The notes under the pieces: model-generated
Told to the model about the DNA's origin: nothing
Database searches by the model: none
What the model saw: only the letters and a program-made list of their open reading frames with translations
Position numbers and translations under genes: made by a program
Source of the DNA: an uncultured Ruminococcus sp.
GTDB lineage: Bacteria > Bacillota > Clostridia > Lachnospirales > Lachnospiraceae
Assembly (NCBI GenBank): GCA_900066355.1
Contig: FMEL01000010.1
Span: 62,001 to 126,000 of the forward strand
DNA: 64,000 nucleotides
Reading direction: 5' to 3'
Shown here: positions 1 through 8,390 of the stretch, in pieces
Numbering within the stretch: the first letter of the stretch is position 1
Layout of the letters: each line of letters opens with the position of its first letter

Positions 1-141
1 GACTTCGTAATGAAGTTCTTCGATAGCTTCCTCAATCTTTATTCTGTTTTTTTCACGGACATTTCCTCCGTTAAAATAGGAAGAAATCGTAGCCAGTCCA
101 AGTCCTGTCCGTCTGGCTATATCCTTCATGGTCGCTGCCAT
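1..141 (-). CDS. LacI-family transcriptional regulator, N-terminal part (cut by window edge)
   Basis: The first 47 residues are visible and form a typical LacI helix-turn-helix: MKDIARRTGLGLATISSYFN followed by a segment ending in EELHYEV. The ATG at 141 has a GTGAGG ribosome site a few bases upstream; the ATG at 129 is an alternative but is too far from it. The gene starts about 20 bp after the aldolase stop at 164, so the two are probably one operon. A LacI-type palindrome lies in the operon promoter region (1107-1130), which suggests autoregulation. The effector domain is outside the window, so the ligand is unknown. Confidence 0.88.
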   Translation of the reverse strand, partial: MAATMKDIARRTGLGLATISSYFNGGNVREKNRIKIEEAIEELHYEV

Positions 142-163
142 TTCGCCTCACTGCCTTCTGCTT

Positions 164-1015
164 TTATTCTGCTTTACCGTCGCATCCGCAGACTTTCATT
201 CTTGCCATAACCAGTTCTTTCACTGCTGCGATTGCTGTCTTGCCATAAGCTTTCGGATCAATGGTATCCGGTTTTTCTTCAAGAAGTTCTTTGACTGCTT
301 TGGAGTAAGCTGCACGAAGTTCTGTCGCAAAGTTTACTTTGCAGATACCGCGTTTTACGCAGTCGCTTACATCTTCGTCACTGAGTCCGGATGCTCCGTG
401 AAGAACCAGCGGAATATCAACAACTTCGCGGATCTCACTTAAACGTTCTTTATCAAGAACCGGTGTACCTACATAGAAACCATGTGCTGTTCCGATTGCA
501 ACTGCCAGAGAAGTAACACCTGTACGCTCAACAAATTCTTTTGCTTCCTGCGGATCTGTATTGGTGTCAGCTTCTGCTTCAAGATCATCTTCCTTGCCGC
601 CGACTTTACCAAGCTCTGCTTCACATGGAATATCCAGTGCATTTGCTACATCTGCTACACGTTTTGTCTCTGCAATGTTTGCCTCGAAGTCCAGTTTGGA
701 TCCGTCGATCATAACAGAAGTATATCCTGCATGGATTGCCTGCATAGCCAGTTCAAAACTGCTGCCGTGATCAAGATGAAGGCATACCGGGACAGATGCT
801 TTTTTAGCTTCTGCTGCAACGATTGCTGCATAGGTATCCACAGTACCGTACTTTACAGTAGATGGAGTTGTCTGGATCATAACCGGTGCTTTCAGTTCTT
901 CTGCAGCCTGAATAATGGCTTTCACCATTTCCATATTCTCTGCATTAAATGCTCCGACTGCATATCCACCTTTCTGAGCTTTTAACAGCATTTCTTTTGA
1001 TGTAACAAGTGGCAT
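164..1015 (-). CDS. Class II (zinc) ketose-bisphosphate aldolase, Fba/GatY type
   Basis: This 283-residue protein cleaves a ketose 1,6-bisphosphate to dihydroxyacetone phosphate and an aldehyde phosphate in the cytosol. Length and motifs fit the class II family: LDHG with catalytic D82 and zinc ligand H83, E134 in AELGKVGG, H178 in GTAHGFY and H206 in LVLHGASG. Fructose- and tagatose-bisphosphate aldolases (Fba, GatY, KbaY) are hard to separate by eye. The partner LacI regulator suggests a sugar-inducible, not housekeeping, role. TTTTTCCTCC on the plus strand just before the start supplies the ribosome site. The gene is divergent from fucU. Confidence 0.9.
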   Translation of the reverse strand: MPLVTSKEMLLKAQKGGYAVGAFNAENMEMVKAIIQAAEELKAPVMIQTTPSTVKYGTVDTYAAIVAAEAKKASVPVCLHLDHGSSFELAMQAIHAGYTSVMIDGSKLDFEANIAETKRVADVANALDIPCEAELGKVGGKEDDLEAEADTNTDPQEAKEFVERTGVTSLAVAIGTAHGFYVGTPVLDKERLSEIREVVDIPLVLHGASGLSDEDVSDCVKRGICKVNFATELRAAYSKAVKELLEEKPDTIDPKAYGKTAIAAVKELVMARMKVCGCDGKAE

Positions 1016-1030
1016 AACTTTTTCCTCCTT

Positions 1031-1078
1031 AATGATATATGTATATTTTTTGTTAATGATATATGTATATTTTTTGTT
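1031..1078. repeat. Perfect 24-bp tandem duplication in the aldolase leader
   Basis: Two identical 24-bp units (1031-1054 and 1055-1078), each starting AATGATATATG, abut the aldolase ribosome site. Both copies lie in the 5' untranslated region. Slipped-strand duplication is the simplest explanation. Confidence 0.9.
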
Positions 1079-1106
1079 TTACTACTTGTGATTGATCGGA
1101 AAATTT

Positions 1107-1130
1107 CAAAACCGAAACGTTTCCGTTTTG
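1107..1130. promoter_or_regulatory. LacI-family operator candidate
   Basis: A 24-bp palindrome with the core GAAACGTTTC is symmetrical except for one central-flank base pair. It lies between the divergent aldolase/LacI operon and fucU. The core matches the general LacI/CcpA operator pattern, and a LacI gene is in the adjacent operon, so autoregulation is likely. CcpA binding is the alternative. Confidence 0.7.
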
Positions 1131-1302
1131 AGTTAATCATACATCGCCTCCCGCATTCTGTCAACCGTAAAATATTTATCTTTTATCGGAAAATTTTCCC
1201 TTGCATTGTACAGTAATTACAGGTAAATTGAATATAGAAAGGCGTATTTTAAAAGACTGCGCTGGCGAGAAATCAAATTATCTGAACGGAGGCATAAACG
1301 AC

Positions 1303-1746
1303 ATGTTAAAAGGTATTCCTGAAATCTTATCACCAGAATTATTAAAAGTATTATGTGAAATGGGACACAGCGATCGTCTTGTTATCGCTGATGGTAACTT
1401 CCCGGTAGAATCCATGGGTAAAAACGCTATCACAATCCGCTGCGACGGACATGGTGTTCCGGAAATCCTGGAAGCAATCCTGAAAGTTTTCCCACTGGAT
1501 ACTTATGTAGAACATCCGGTAAACCTGATGGAAGTAATGCCTGGCGATGATGTAGAAACCCCGATCTGGGATACATACAAAGAAATCATCCGCAAATATG
1601 ATGACAGAGGAGATGCTACTGTAGGAAACATCGAGCGTTTCGCATTCTATGATGAAGCCAAAACAGCTTACTGCATCATTTCCACAAGTGAAAAAGCTCT
1701 GTATGCAAACATTATGCTGCAGAAAGGTGTTGTCATCAACAACTAA
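1303..1746 (+). CDS. fucU: L-fucose mutarotase (RbsD/FucU family)
   Basis: The 147-residue protein interconverts the alpha and beta anomers of L-fucose, feeding the isomerase. It closely resembles E. coli FucU: the start MLKGIPEILSPELLKVL, the conserved MGH with H22, RFAFYDEA and a terminal ILLKKGV-like segment (IMLQKGVVI). An upstream in-frame extension is open to 1201, but the CGGAGG site sits 10 bases before the ATG at 1303, which decides the start. It is transcribed away from the aldolase operon and ends at a strong terminator. It belongs functionally with fucI (6392-8188) and the microcompartment locus. Confidence 0.93.
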   Translation: MLKGIPEILSPELLKVLCEMGHSDRLVIADGNFPVESMGKNAITIRCDGHGVPEILEAILKVFPLDTYVEHPVNLMEVMPGDDVETPIWDTYKEIIRKYDDRGDATVGNIERFAFYDEAKTAYCIISTSEKALYANIMLQKGVVINN

Positions 1747-1766
1747 TTATCGGCCATCTTTTTTCA

Positions 1767-1804
1767 AAAACCCCGGGGATCTTTGGAGACCTCCGGGGTT
1801 TTAT
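1767..1804. terminator. Intrinsic terminator after fucU, probably bidirectional
   Basis: The arms AACCCCGG and CCGGGGTT enclose a short loop, with A-rich sequence before and TTTT after. It lies between convergent fucU and the DUF5057 gene. Confidence 0.85.
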
Positions 1805-1815
1805 TATTGCCTGTT

Positions 1816-4083
1816 TTAATCCAGTTCGAAAAGCTGACGCTGTTTCAGGTCGATGGATGACCATACCGTACTTGTATGTTCCTGACCGTACAGATATACA
1901 GTACTGGAAACTTTCGCATACAGCTTACAGGACTCTTTATATCCATTGCTGCCATTCTGGTTTCGCAGATACTGTTCGATATCAGAAACTTTCAACGCGT
2001 AGGCACTGTTCTGGAACAGATGGAATTTGCCATCACTGCCACTCTCAATTGTACCGATATTTCCATAACCGCTCAGACTTCCGATCTTCGCTGTAATATC
2101 AGATACCTTCTTCGTGGTCGGGCATCCGTCTTCTACACTGCCATTTTCATCTTCAATGTAAAACTGAACAGTCATCTCCTGTTTATCGAGTTCTTCCTGA
2201 CTTAAATCAGCACTTACCATATTGTAATCCCTGACATTGATGTAGAAATCCATATTTTCTTCCAGTGTATTTGCTTCACCAGAATCCCATGATGTCTGGT
2301 CTGTCATATAAAATCTGGTGCTCTCTGTCTCTGCTGCCGGATTCAGTGTTTTTACAAAGTTTACTTCCGGTTTTACCGCAGTAACGTTTGCCGCTGCCAC
2401 GATCGTATTGATAAACAGTTTGATTTCATCATCATTCTGTACCCGCCGATGTCCTGCTCCGGTATAAATAACATTCCCCTTACTGTACAGATAATAATTA
2501 TTTCGAACATCATTTGGTGAATTCTTATAATAATTATCCGTCAGACAATACCAGGCAACCACATCGTTCATTCCATCGCTCTGATCATTGATATCTCGAT
2601 CCTGCTCCATCCCAAGCTGATAATACTGTCCGTGTGTCTCTGCAATGGTAATACTGTCGCCAATCACATAAGGATACTGCGTGATCGCACCATCATTTAC
2701 CTTTGTTGCCCTTGTTGTCAGTGTATCTCCCGAACCGAGCGTTTTACCGTCCAACATTGCATTTGTATATCCCTGTGTCTGTGCATAGCTCTTTGATTTA
2801 TCACCGTTTTTATATGCCACATCACCTGCCAGCGTAAGCAATGTCTTAAAGTCCACACTTCCATCTGACAATGGTTTGCCTTTTTTGAGCAATTCAGAAA
2901 CCGTCTGATTTCCAATCGTTGCATCAGAAGTAATACCATAGCGGTCCATACCTACTACCGAACGGAGAATTGTATTCAGCGACAGTCCCCAGTTTTCATT
3001 TTTTGCAGTATACCACAGCCATCTGTCGGCATAAATACCAATGCTTCCGCCGTTGTTTACTGTTCCATTTGAATTGTAACCGTCCCTTGCGATCTGGTCG
3101 TATATTTTTTTATGATCAGTATTGATATAAGAAGTCGTGTCATGTGCAAAAATAACACTCTTTCCGGATCGGATAAATTTCAGGATCTCCTGCACCGCAT
3201 CTATGGAAATATCCTGATACACATCCTGGAATCCTATGATCAGCATCTGCTGATCATCCAGCAGATTTGCAAAGGTTGTTTTCTGTCCGTTTTTATCCAG
3301 AACATTTCCATTGTTAATGTCTGTAACATTTCTGGAAATTACATTGATATTGAAGTCCTGCACTCCGGCTATCAGATTCTTAAAAGCGCTGCTATCCGCA
3401 AGTGTCCATGTACATGGATTTGAACGATTTACTGAATTATCCTGTGGAACAAGCTGCAGAACATTGATCGTCTGTTTCGCAACCCCATCCGATTTCTGCT
3501 GTTTTGCATAGCCAATCTCAGAAGTATGGATATAGGTGTTACGGTTGCTTGTCAGTTCCAGTTTCCAGGTAATCAGCTTATAGTAATCTGACGGAATTTT
3601 TCTGGTAACGGTATATTTCTTTCCAAGCTTCAGTTCATAACGCATATCTCCGCTACCATAATCTTTCTGTGAAAGGACATTTCCGTCTTCATCCTGCACG
3701 ACCATATATTTGTCCTGCGATTCTTTCTTTGAAAGATTACCGTCAAAGTTCAGATCCAGGTAAAGTTTACAGTCATAAGTTGTCGTTGCCGGGGCTGCAT
3801 CAGAATCATTTTCTACCGTAAAAGTATATTTCAACTCCCCGTCAATATATCCTGTATCACTGAGATCCACAGGTGTCTTGAATGTGCCGGCAGTTCCCAG
3901 CCGCTGCGGTTCCTTCGGTTTGCCTCCGTTCTCATCAAATTTGATTACCGGCTTTGCCAGATTCATAAAGAAGCTGAGATCTTTTGCTCCGCTTTCCAGT
4001 TCTTTATTCGTAGCTACATTTTCATATTTCAGTGCATCCTTTATGAACTGGTAATAATACGAAGCAGAATCTATTTCCTTTGA
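1816..4083 (-). pseudogene. DUF5057-like secreted protein gene, 5'-truncated
   Basis: A long open frame gives 716 residues from the first Met (3966). It includes the QTINVLQLVP segment and a Rossmann-like stretch with LIIGFQDVYQD and KSVIFAHDT, a layout I associate with DUF5057 surface proteins of Clostridia. Coding-like sequence continues upstream in the same frame for about 40 residues (IDSASYYYQFIKDALKYEN) with no start codon, then reaches a stop at 4120-4122. The Met at 3966 has no ribosome site and no signal peptide follows it. The N-terminus therefore appears to be lost, with the break at a tandem-repeat tract. The function of intact members is unknown. Confidence 0.6.
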
Positions 4084-4135
4084 ATTGCATGAAATTTCAC
4101 ATTTATGTAGAATATTTTCCTACCTAATATTAAAA

Positions 4136-4424
4136 CTGACCTTTTGGATAGTCCTCCGCACAGGTAACCGTGCAAAATCAGGCCAATTAGATGGTCTGAA
4201 TAATAGTAAGTGCAACACGAGGTAACCAAATTTCGGGCTGTGGATGACTCTGATAATAGTAAGTACTGTTTTGGTCCACAAAATTATGCTTAACAAATAC
4301 CCCTGACCATAGTAAGTTGGAATAGAGTCCACAAAATCTCAATAAATCGGATGACTCATATTGTAGTAAGTGTATTCCGAGGCATTGCAAACGCTAAAAT
4401 CGGATGACTTTTATTATAGTAAGT
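4136..4424. repeat. Diverged 53-bp tandem repeat array
   Basis: The heptamer AGTAAGT recurs at 4205, 4258, 4311, 4365 and 4418, a period of 53-54 bp. It ends a 23-bp block like GGATGACTCTGATAATAGT (copies start at 4189, 4242, 4295, 4349, 4402). The 30-31-bp intervals also resemble each other, for example GTCCACAAAAT at the same offset in two of them. A weaker partial copy precedes the first. There is no cas gene and no identical repeat, so I treat it as a decayed tandem array and not as CRISPR. The period is not a multiple of three. Confidence 0.75.
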
Positions 4425-4435
4425 CTATTATCACG

Positions 4436-4462
4436 CAAAAAGAGAAGCCTTTTCAGGCCTCT
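4436..4462 (-). terminator. Terminator of the SH3-domain gene
   Basis: Read on the minus strand, a GAGAGGCCT / AGGCTTCTC stem with a GAAA-type loop is followed by TTTTT. It lies downstream of the gene ending at 4524. Confidence 0.75.
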
Positions 4463-4475
4463 CCTCCGTAAACTT

Positions 4476-4535
4476 ATGAATGATCATTACTCTCTATCTT
4501 TTCTCATGAATGATCATTACTCCTTATCTTTTCTT
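4476..4535. repeat. 30-bp tandem duplication over the 3' end of the SH3-domain gene
   Basis: The unit beginning ATGAATGATCATTACTC occurs twice (4476-4505 and 4506-4535) with two differences. One copy carries the stop codon of the gene ending at 4524; the other lies just beyond it. Confidence 0.85.
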
Positions 4536-5597
4536 ATAATGATAGATCAATAATCCTGCTACTGCCAGAACTGCCACCGCAATGATCCAGATAAACGGAT
4601 TCTGGTACCAGTGGCCGGATGTACTTCTGACATCCTGTCCGGAAGCCTGACGGCTCTTGGCATCTGTCTCATCCTGTGCAGCTTCTGTATCTTCTTTTTC
4701 CGGTTCATCTGTTGCCGCTGGAGTTTCAGTCGCTTCTGTTGCTGCGGTCGGCGCCGGTGTCTCAGCAGGCTCGGTTGTTGCGGTCGGTGCCGGTGTCTCG
4801 GTCGGTTTCGGAGTTGCTGTCACTTTCGGTGTCGCGGTCGCTTTCGGTGTGGTTGCCATCGCTGATTTTTCCGTTGTTTTCGAAGCTGCTGCCACTCCTG
4901 AATCCTCGACAGGCTCTGCGCTGACTGCATTTTCTGCTGCCGCTTCAGCATCAACGCTTTCTGTCTGCGCTTCCGGATGTTCTTTCAGCCATTCTTCTGT
5001 CTTCTCCAGATTCATCCAGCCCTCGGTTCCATCTACCGTTGTCACACCCCAGTGACTTCCGTCCACCATTTCGGCATCTTGTGTAATATGAAGCGTTTCT
5101 CCGTTTTCGATGTCGCGTACACCCGGGACCTCGCCGTATTTCTCGCCCGGTCCCTGATAAAGCTTCTGCGTGCCTTCTTCTGCATAAGCTTTTACATCAT
5201 AATCCGCACTATAATTTACATGATCCTTTCCTGCAATATACAGTTCTGAATCAATGGCTTCCTTCCGGGACTGCGCCGGGCGGCATTCATCCAGCGGTGC
5301 ATAACCTTTCATCTTATGATATTCTGTATACCCCCAGATCCGGCTATTCTCTGTATCTTCAGCCTCTCCTGTAATATGAAGCGCCGTACCGTTTGGTATC
5401 TGCTCATCATTCAGCTTCGTCGAATCAAAATCCGGCTGTGAATAAAAATCAATTCCTCCTGCCTTTGATTCCACGATCATATAATAGTCTGTGCTGTAAT
5501 CCGGTTCTGTCTTACCTGTCTGCACATCTGCCATGACATTGACGCTCATACAAAGTCCCATCAAAATAACCAGAAGACTCTTTGCCAGTTTCTTCAT
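4524..5597 (-). CDS. Secreted, membrane-anchored protein with two SH3-like domains
   Basis: The 357 residues start with a signal peptide (KSLLVILMGLCMSVNVMA). Two bacterial SH3-like modules follow, at about 40-105 and 130-205; both carry the GxxLHITxxAE pattern. A long Thr/Ala/Pro linker (about 240-320) built of ATPK/TETPAPTA repeats leads to a C-terminal membrane helix (IWIIAVAVLAVAGLLIYHY) with a KKR stop-transfer tail. SH3b modules usually bind peptidoglycan or peptides, so a cell-surface role is likely. I cannot assign a specific function. About 150 bases of leader separate the start from a structured RNA with a terminator upstream. Confidence 0.75.
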   Translation of the reverse strand: MKKLAKSLLVILMGLCMSVNVMADVQTGKTEPDYSTDYYMIVESKAGGIDFYSQPDFDSTKLNDEQIPNGTALHITGEAEDTENSRIWGYTEYHKMKGYAPLDECRPAQSRKEAIDSELYIAGKDHVNYSADYDVKAYAEEGTQKLYQGPGEKYGEVPGVRDIENGETLHITQDAEMVDGSHWGVTTVDGTEGWMNLEKTEEWLKEHPEAQTESVDAEAAAENAVSAEPVEDSGVAAASKTTEKSAMATTPKATATPKVTATPKPTETPAPTATTEPAETPAPTAATEATETPAATDEPEKEDTEAAQDETDAKSRQASGQDVRSTSGHWYQNPFIWIIAVAVLAVAGLLIYHYKKR

Positions 5598-5749
5598 TTT
5601 ATTTTCTCCCCTTCACTCCGTATATCTTCCTTATTTTTCTTAAAGTTATATCTTTTTGAAATTCTGAACCTATCATACCACAGACACAGCACAATGATAA
5701 TCCTTTTTTGTCATAAAAAAGGAATAAAAAACTGATGTTTTTCGACACA

Positions 5750-5910
5750 AAAAAAGAGCTGCCACCACTCAGATTCTTTACATCCGTATAGCAACAGCTC
5801 TTAATAAACAAATAAAATAGGTAGGGTGACAATCCTACATCTCTTTTAAGACCCATATGGCGCGACGGCTGCCTGTTCCGTCCTCAGATTTTATTTGTTT
5901 ATATTCTTAT
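5750..5910 (-). ncRNA. Candidate small structured RNA or riboswitch-like leader with own promoter
   Basis: On the minus strand a promoter (5917-5944) is followed at once by a 15-bp perfect stem (5888-5902 with 5804-5818). The stem encloses 69 nt containing two smaller hairpins: GACGG...CCGTC and GTAGG...CCTAC. After this comes AGAGCTG...CAGCTCT with seven Ts, a terminator at 5751-5800. The RNA would be about 160 nt, ending 150 nt before the SH3 gene. I do not recognise the Rfam class. It could be an independent sRNA or a cis-regulatory leader. Confidence 0.55.
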
Positions 5911-5916
5911 ATGTTT

Positions 5917-5944
5917 ATTATATTCTATTCTCCCTGAAAGTCAA
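5917..5944 (-). promoter_or_regulatory. Sigma-A promoter of the structured RNA
   Basis: On the minus strand TTGACT (5939-5944), a 16-bp spacer and TATAAT (5917-5922) place the start near 5909, just before the long stem. Confidence 0.75.
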
Positions 5945-5980
5945 ATATTTTTATCTGGTAAATATTTCCATGCACGTCCT

Positions 5981-6229
5981 TTATCGATGTAATGAGATAA
6001 TTGTGCATCCATTAAAGGATACATCAGACATAAAATCATTCTTATGACGTTCTGTATGCGCAACACGATTAACCCAGAAAATTATTTCCTGCTTTGCTGA
6101 AATGATATCCGTCAAGTCTGGTCTTTTCTTTAATATAAATTCAGCAACTTCAGAACTTAGTTTTCCCAGAGAGACACATTTTATATCTTTTGTAAATATT
6201 TCTTTATTCAGTTTTGAAACTGTAAGCAT
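5981..6229 (-). CDS. Hypothetical small protein (82 aa)
   Basis: The frame encodes 82 residues with plausible protein composition (LSSEVAEFILKKRPDLTDII, then a basic segment NRVAHTERHKNDF). An AAGG ribosome-like site lies about 10 bases before the ATG. It stands alone between fucI and the structured RNA. I do not recognise the family; it may be a fragment of a larger, lost protein. Confidence 0.35.
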   Translation of the reverse strand: MLTVSKLNKEIFTKDIKCVSLGKLSSEVAEFILKKRPDLTDIISAKQEIIFWVNRVAHTERHKNDFMSDVSFNGCTIISLHR

Positions 6230-6325
6230 TTATTCTATACCTTATACTTGTAGCAGTTCATTTTGTTCTATATTTACTATAGCATATTTCTATTTATAAT
6301 TCAAGCAAATCTCTCCCTGAAATAC

Positions 6326-6354
6326 AACGACCCCGGAGGATTCTCCGAGGTCAT
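6326..6354 (-). terminator. Terminator-like hairpin after fucI
   Basis: A GC-rich stem (AATGACC and CGGAG pairing with CTCCG and GGTCGTT on the minus strand) follows the fucI stop at 6392. The U-tract is poor, so termination may be inefficient. Confidence 0.5.
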
Positions 6355-6391
6355 TGCGTTTATCATGGCATTTCAAATAAAGCCTGTTTTA

Positions 6392-8188
6392 TTATTTGTA
6401 CAGTGGTCCGTAGTTCTTGCAAGCACGGAAGTCTGCACCTTCTTTATCCATTCCGAATGCATTCCATGCTGCCGGACGATAGATATCTTTTTCCGGTACG
6501 TTGTGCATGGATACCGGGATACGAAGCATAGAGCACATTGTGATCAGGTCAGCTCCGATATGTCCGTAGGAGATAGCACCGTGGTTAGCTCCCCAGTTGT
6601 TCATTACATCATAAGCTGTTTTGAACGGTCCCTCTTTGCCATCGCATCTTGGAGCGAACCATGTACACGGCCATGTGTAGTCTGTACGTTTCCAGAGTTT
6701 GTCAGATACTTCTGCCGGAAGAGCTACTGTCCATCCTTCAGCGATCTGCAGAACCGGTCCAAGTCCTTTAACAAGATTCAGACGGATCATTGTTGCAGGC
6801 ATCTGAGCTTTTGTTTCATAACGGCTGGAGTATCCGCCTCCACGGAAGTATCCGTTGTCGGCCATACACCATTCTGTGTTAGCCATGATTGCTTTCTGGT
6901 CTTCTTCTGTGATATCCCACCACTGTTTCATAACAGCATTGCCGTTTTCGTCTTTTGCTTCGCCGTTAGCGTCGAGGCATGCAGCACCGGAGTTGATCAG
7001 GTGAAGGAATCCGCCAGCTTCTTTAGCTACGCCTTCAAGGTCATATCCTGTAGCTTTCTTAACAGCTTCCGGGCTCCAGTATGTACGAACATCAGCGAAG
7101 ATCTGAGCTCTGTTTGTAAGGAGTTTCATGAACATCATTCCAAGACCGTTGAGAACGTCATTCTCTGTAGCAAGGATGTATGGTTCACGAGCTCCGTTCC
7201 AGTCAAAGGATGTGTTCAGCATAGCTTCTGCGAAGTCACCGTTTGGATAGAAGTCTGTCCACTGTCTCTGTCCCTGGAAACCAGCTGCCAGAGCGTTGTG
7301 TCCGATTGCTTCTTCGGAGAATGCCGGGTCAAGGTTATCGCAGCCGTTCATCAGCTCTTTGATGATAACTGCCATCTTAACTACAAATTCAAACTGCTCT
7401 TCTTTCTTTTCTGGAGAGAACTGCAGTTCTTCTGGGTTTTTATCCCAGCCGATCTTACATGTTTCTTTAGCCCATTTGAGAGCTTTTTCGAATTCTGCGT
7501 GATCGTAGATACCTTCTGTCATACGACGGATGATTTCTACCTCATCAACGGATTCAACACGCATTCCAAGATAGGATTCGATGAAATCGGAATCAATGAT
7601 AGATCCGCCGATACCCATTGTAACAGAACCGATCTGCAGATAGGATTTTCCTCTCATGGATGCTGCTGCAACTGCTGCGCGGCCGAATCTCAGTAATTTT
7701 TCTTTAACGTCATCCGGGATAGATGTGTCATCAGCTTCCTGAACATCATGTCCGTAGATACCGAATGCCGGAAGTCCCTTCTGTGCATGTGTAGCAAGAA
7801 CGGATGCAAGATAAACTGCTCCAGGTCTTTCAGTACCGTTGAATCCCCATACAGCTTTGATTGTCTGCGGATCCATATCCATTGTTTCTGCGCCATAGCA
7901 CCAGCAAGGTGTAACTGTAACTGTGATATCAACGCCTTCTTTACGGAATTTATCAGCACATGCTGCACTCTCACCTACACGTCCGATTGTTGTATCAGCG
8001 ATAACAACTTTAACCGGCTCACCGTTGGAATATTTTAAATTTTCTTCAAAAAGCTTTGCAGCGGACTTAGCCATGTTCATTGTCTGCTCTTCAAGAGATC
8101 CTCTTACGTCCAGGGCTCCTCTACGTCCATCAATTGTTGGTCTGATACCGATAACCGGATAGCTGCCTACTAATCTGCTCTTTGCCAT
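6392..8188 (-). CDS. fucI: L-fucose isomerase
   Basis: This 598-residue enzyme converts L-fucose to L-fuculose (manganese-dependent, cytosolic), the first committed step of fucose use. Length and sequence fit FucI (E. coli about 591): YLGMRVESVDEVEIIRRM, the ATENDVLNGLGMMF segment with E342, FADVR with D366 (24 residues apart, as for E337/D361 of E. coli), and GANHGAISYGHIGAD near the end. GGAGG lies 9 bases before the ATG. It is divergent from an AraC regulator whose promoter overlaps the fucI promoter. D-arabinose isomerase activity is a known side activity of the family. Confidence 0.95.
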   Translation of the reverse strand: MAKSRLVGSYPVIGIRPTIDGRRGALDVRGSLEEQTMNMAKSAAKLFEENLKYSNGEPVKVVIADTTIGRVGESAACADKFRKEGVDITVTVTPCWCYGAETMDMDPQTIKAVWGFNGTERPGAVYLASVLATHAQKGLPAFGIYGHDVQEADDTSIPDDVKEKLLRFGRAAVAAASMRGKSYLQIGSVTMGIGGSIIDSDFIESYLGMRVESVDEVEIIRRMTEGIYDHAEFEKALKWAKETCKIGWDKNPEELQFSPEKKEEQFEFVVKMAVIIKELMNGCDNLDPAFSEEAIGHNALAAGFQGQRQWTDFYPNGDFAEAMLNTSFDWNGAREPYILATENDVLNGLGMMFMKLLTNRAQIFADVRTYWSPEAVKKATGYDLEGVAKEAGGFLHLINSGAACLDANGEAKDENGNAVMKQWWDITEEDQKAIMANTEWCMADNGYFRGGGYSSRYETKAQMPATMIRLNLVKGLGPVLQIAEGWTVALPAEVSDKLWKRTDYTWPCTWFAPRCDGKEGPFKTAYDVMNNWGANHGAISYGHIGADLITMCSMLRIPVSMHNVPEKDIYRPAAWNAFGMDKEGADFRACKNYGPLYK

Positions 8189-8281
8189 GATTGATTACCT
8201 CCATTTAATTTATGAAATAGATTGTTTTCAAGAAGTTTTCACTAAAAAACTTCATTGTTTCCTATATTTCATAGTATACAA

Positions 8282-8311
8282 TTGCCAAAGCAGAATTACT
8301 TGTGATATAAT
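8282..8311 (+). promoter_or_regulatory. Divergent promoter region araC/fucI
   Basis: On the plus strand TTGCCA (8282-8287), an 18-bp spacer and TATAAT (8306-8311) drive the AraC gene. On the minus strand TTGGCA at the same place, followed after 16 bp by TATAGG, could serve fucI. The two overlap, so one bound regulator could control both. An imperfect inverted repeat GAAGTTTT...AAAACTTC (8232-8253) lies in the fucI leader. Confidence 0.55.
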
Positions 8312-8390
8312 AGCAAAAAACAGTACAATATTCACTTTTTTTAATTATTTTGTAAAAAATCTATAAACTCAGCACAGGGAGGAACTTATT

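Noticed and set aside
4189..4424. CRISPR-like array (23-bp repeats, 30-31-bp spacers)
   Set aside because: Repeats are not identical, the supposed spacers share motifs at the same offsets, and no cas gene is nearby. A diverged 53-bp tandem repeat fits better.
5599..5856. 85-codon minus-strand ORF upstream of the SH3 gene
   Set aside because: It runs through the stem, hairpins and terminator of the structured RNA and has no ribosome site.
5804..5902. Cobalamin, c-di-GMP or other known riboswitch at the structured RNA
   Set aside because: None of the conserved cores I know for these classes could be found, so the class is left open.
6263..7696. Long plus-strand ORF (477 codons) opposite fucI
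   Set aside because: It is the antisense shadow of fucI, rich in Cys/Phe/Ser, with no ribosome site or family resemblance.
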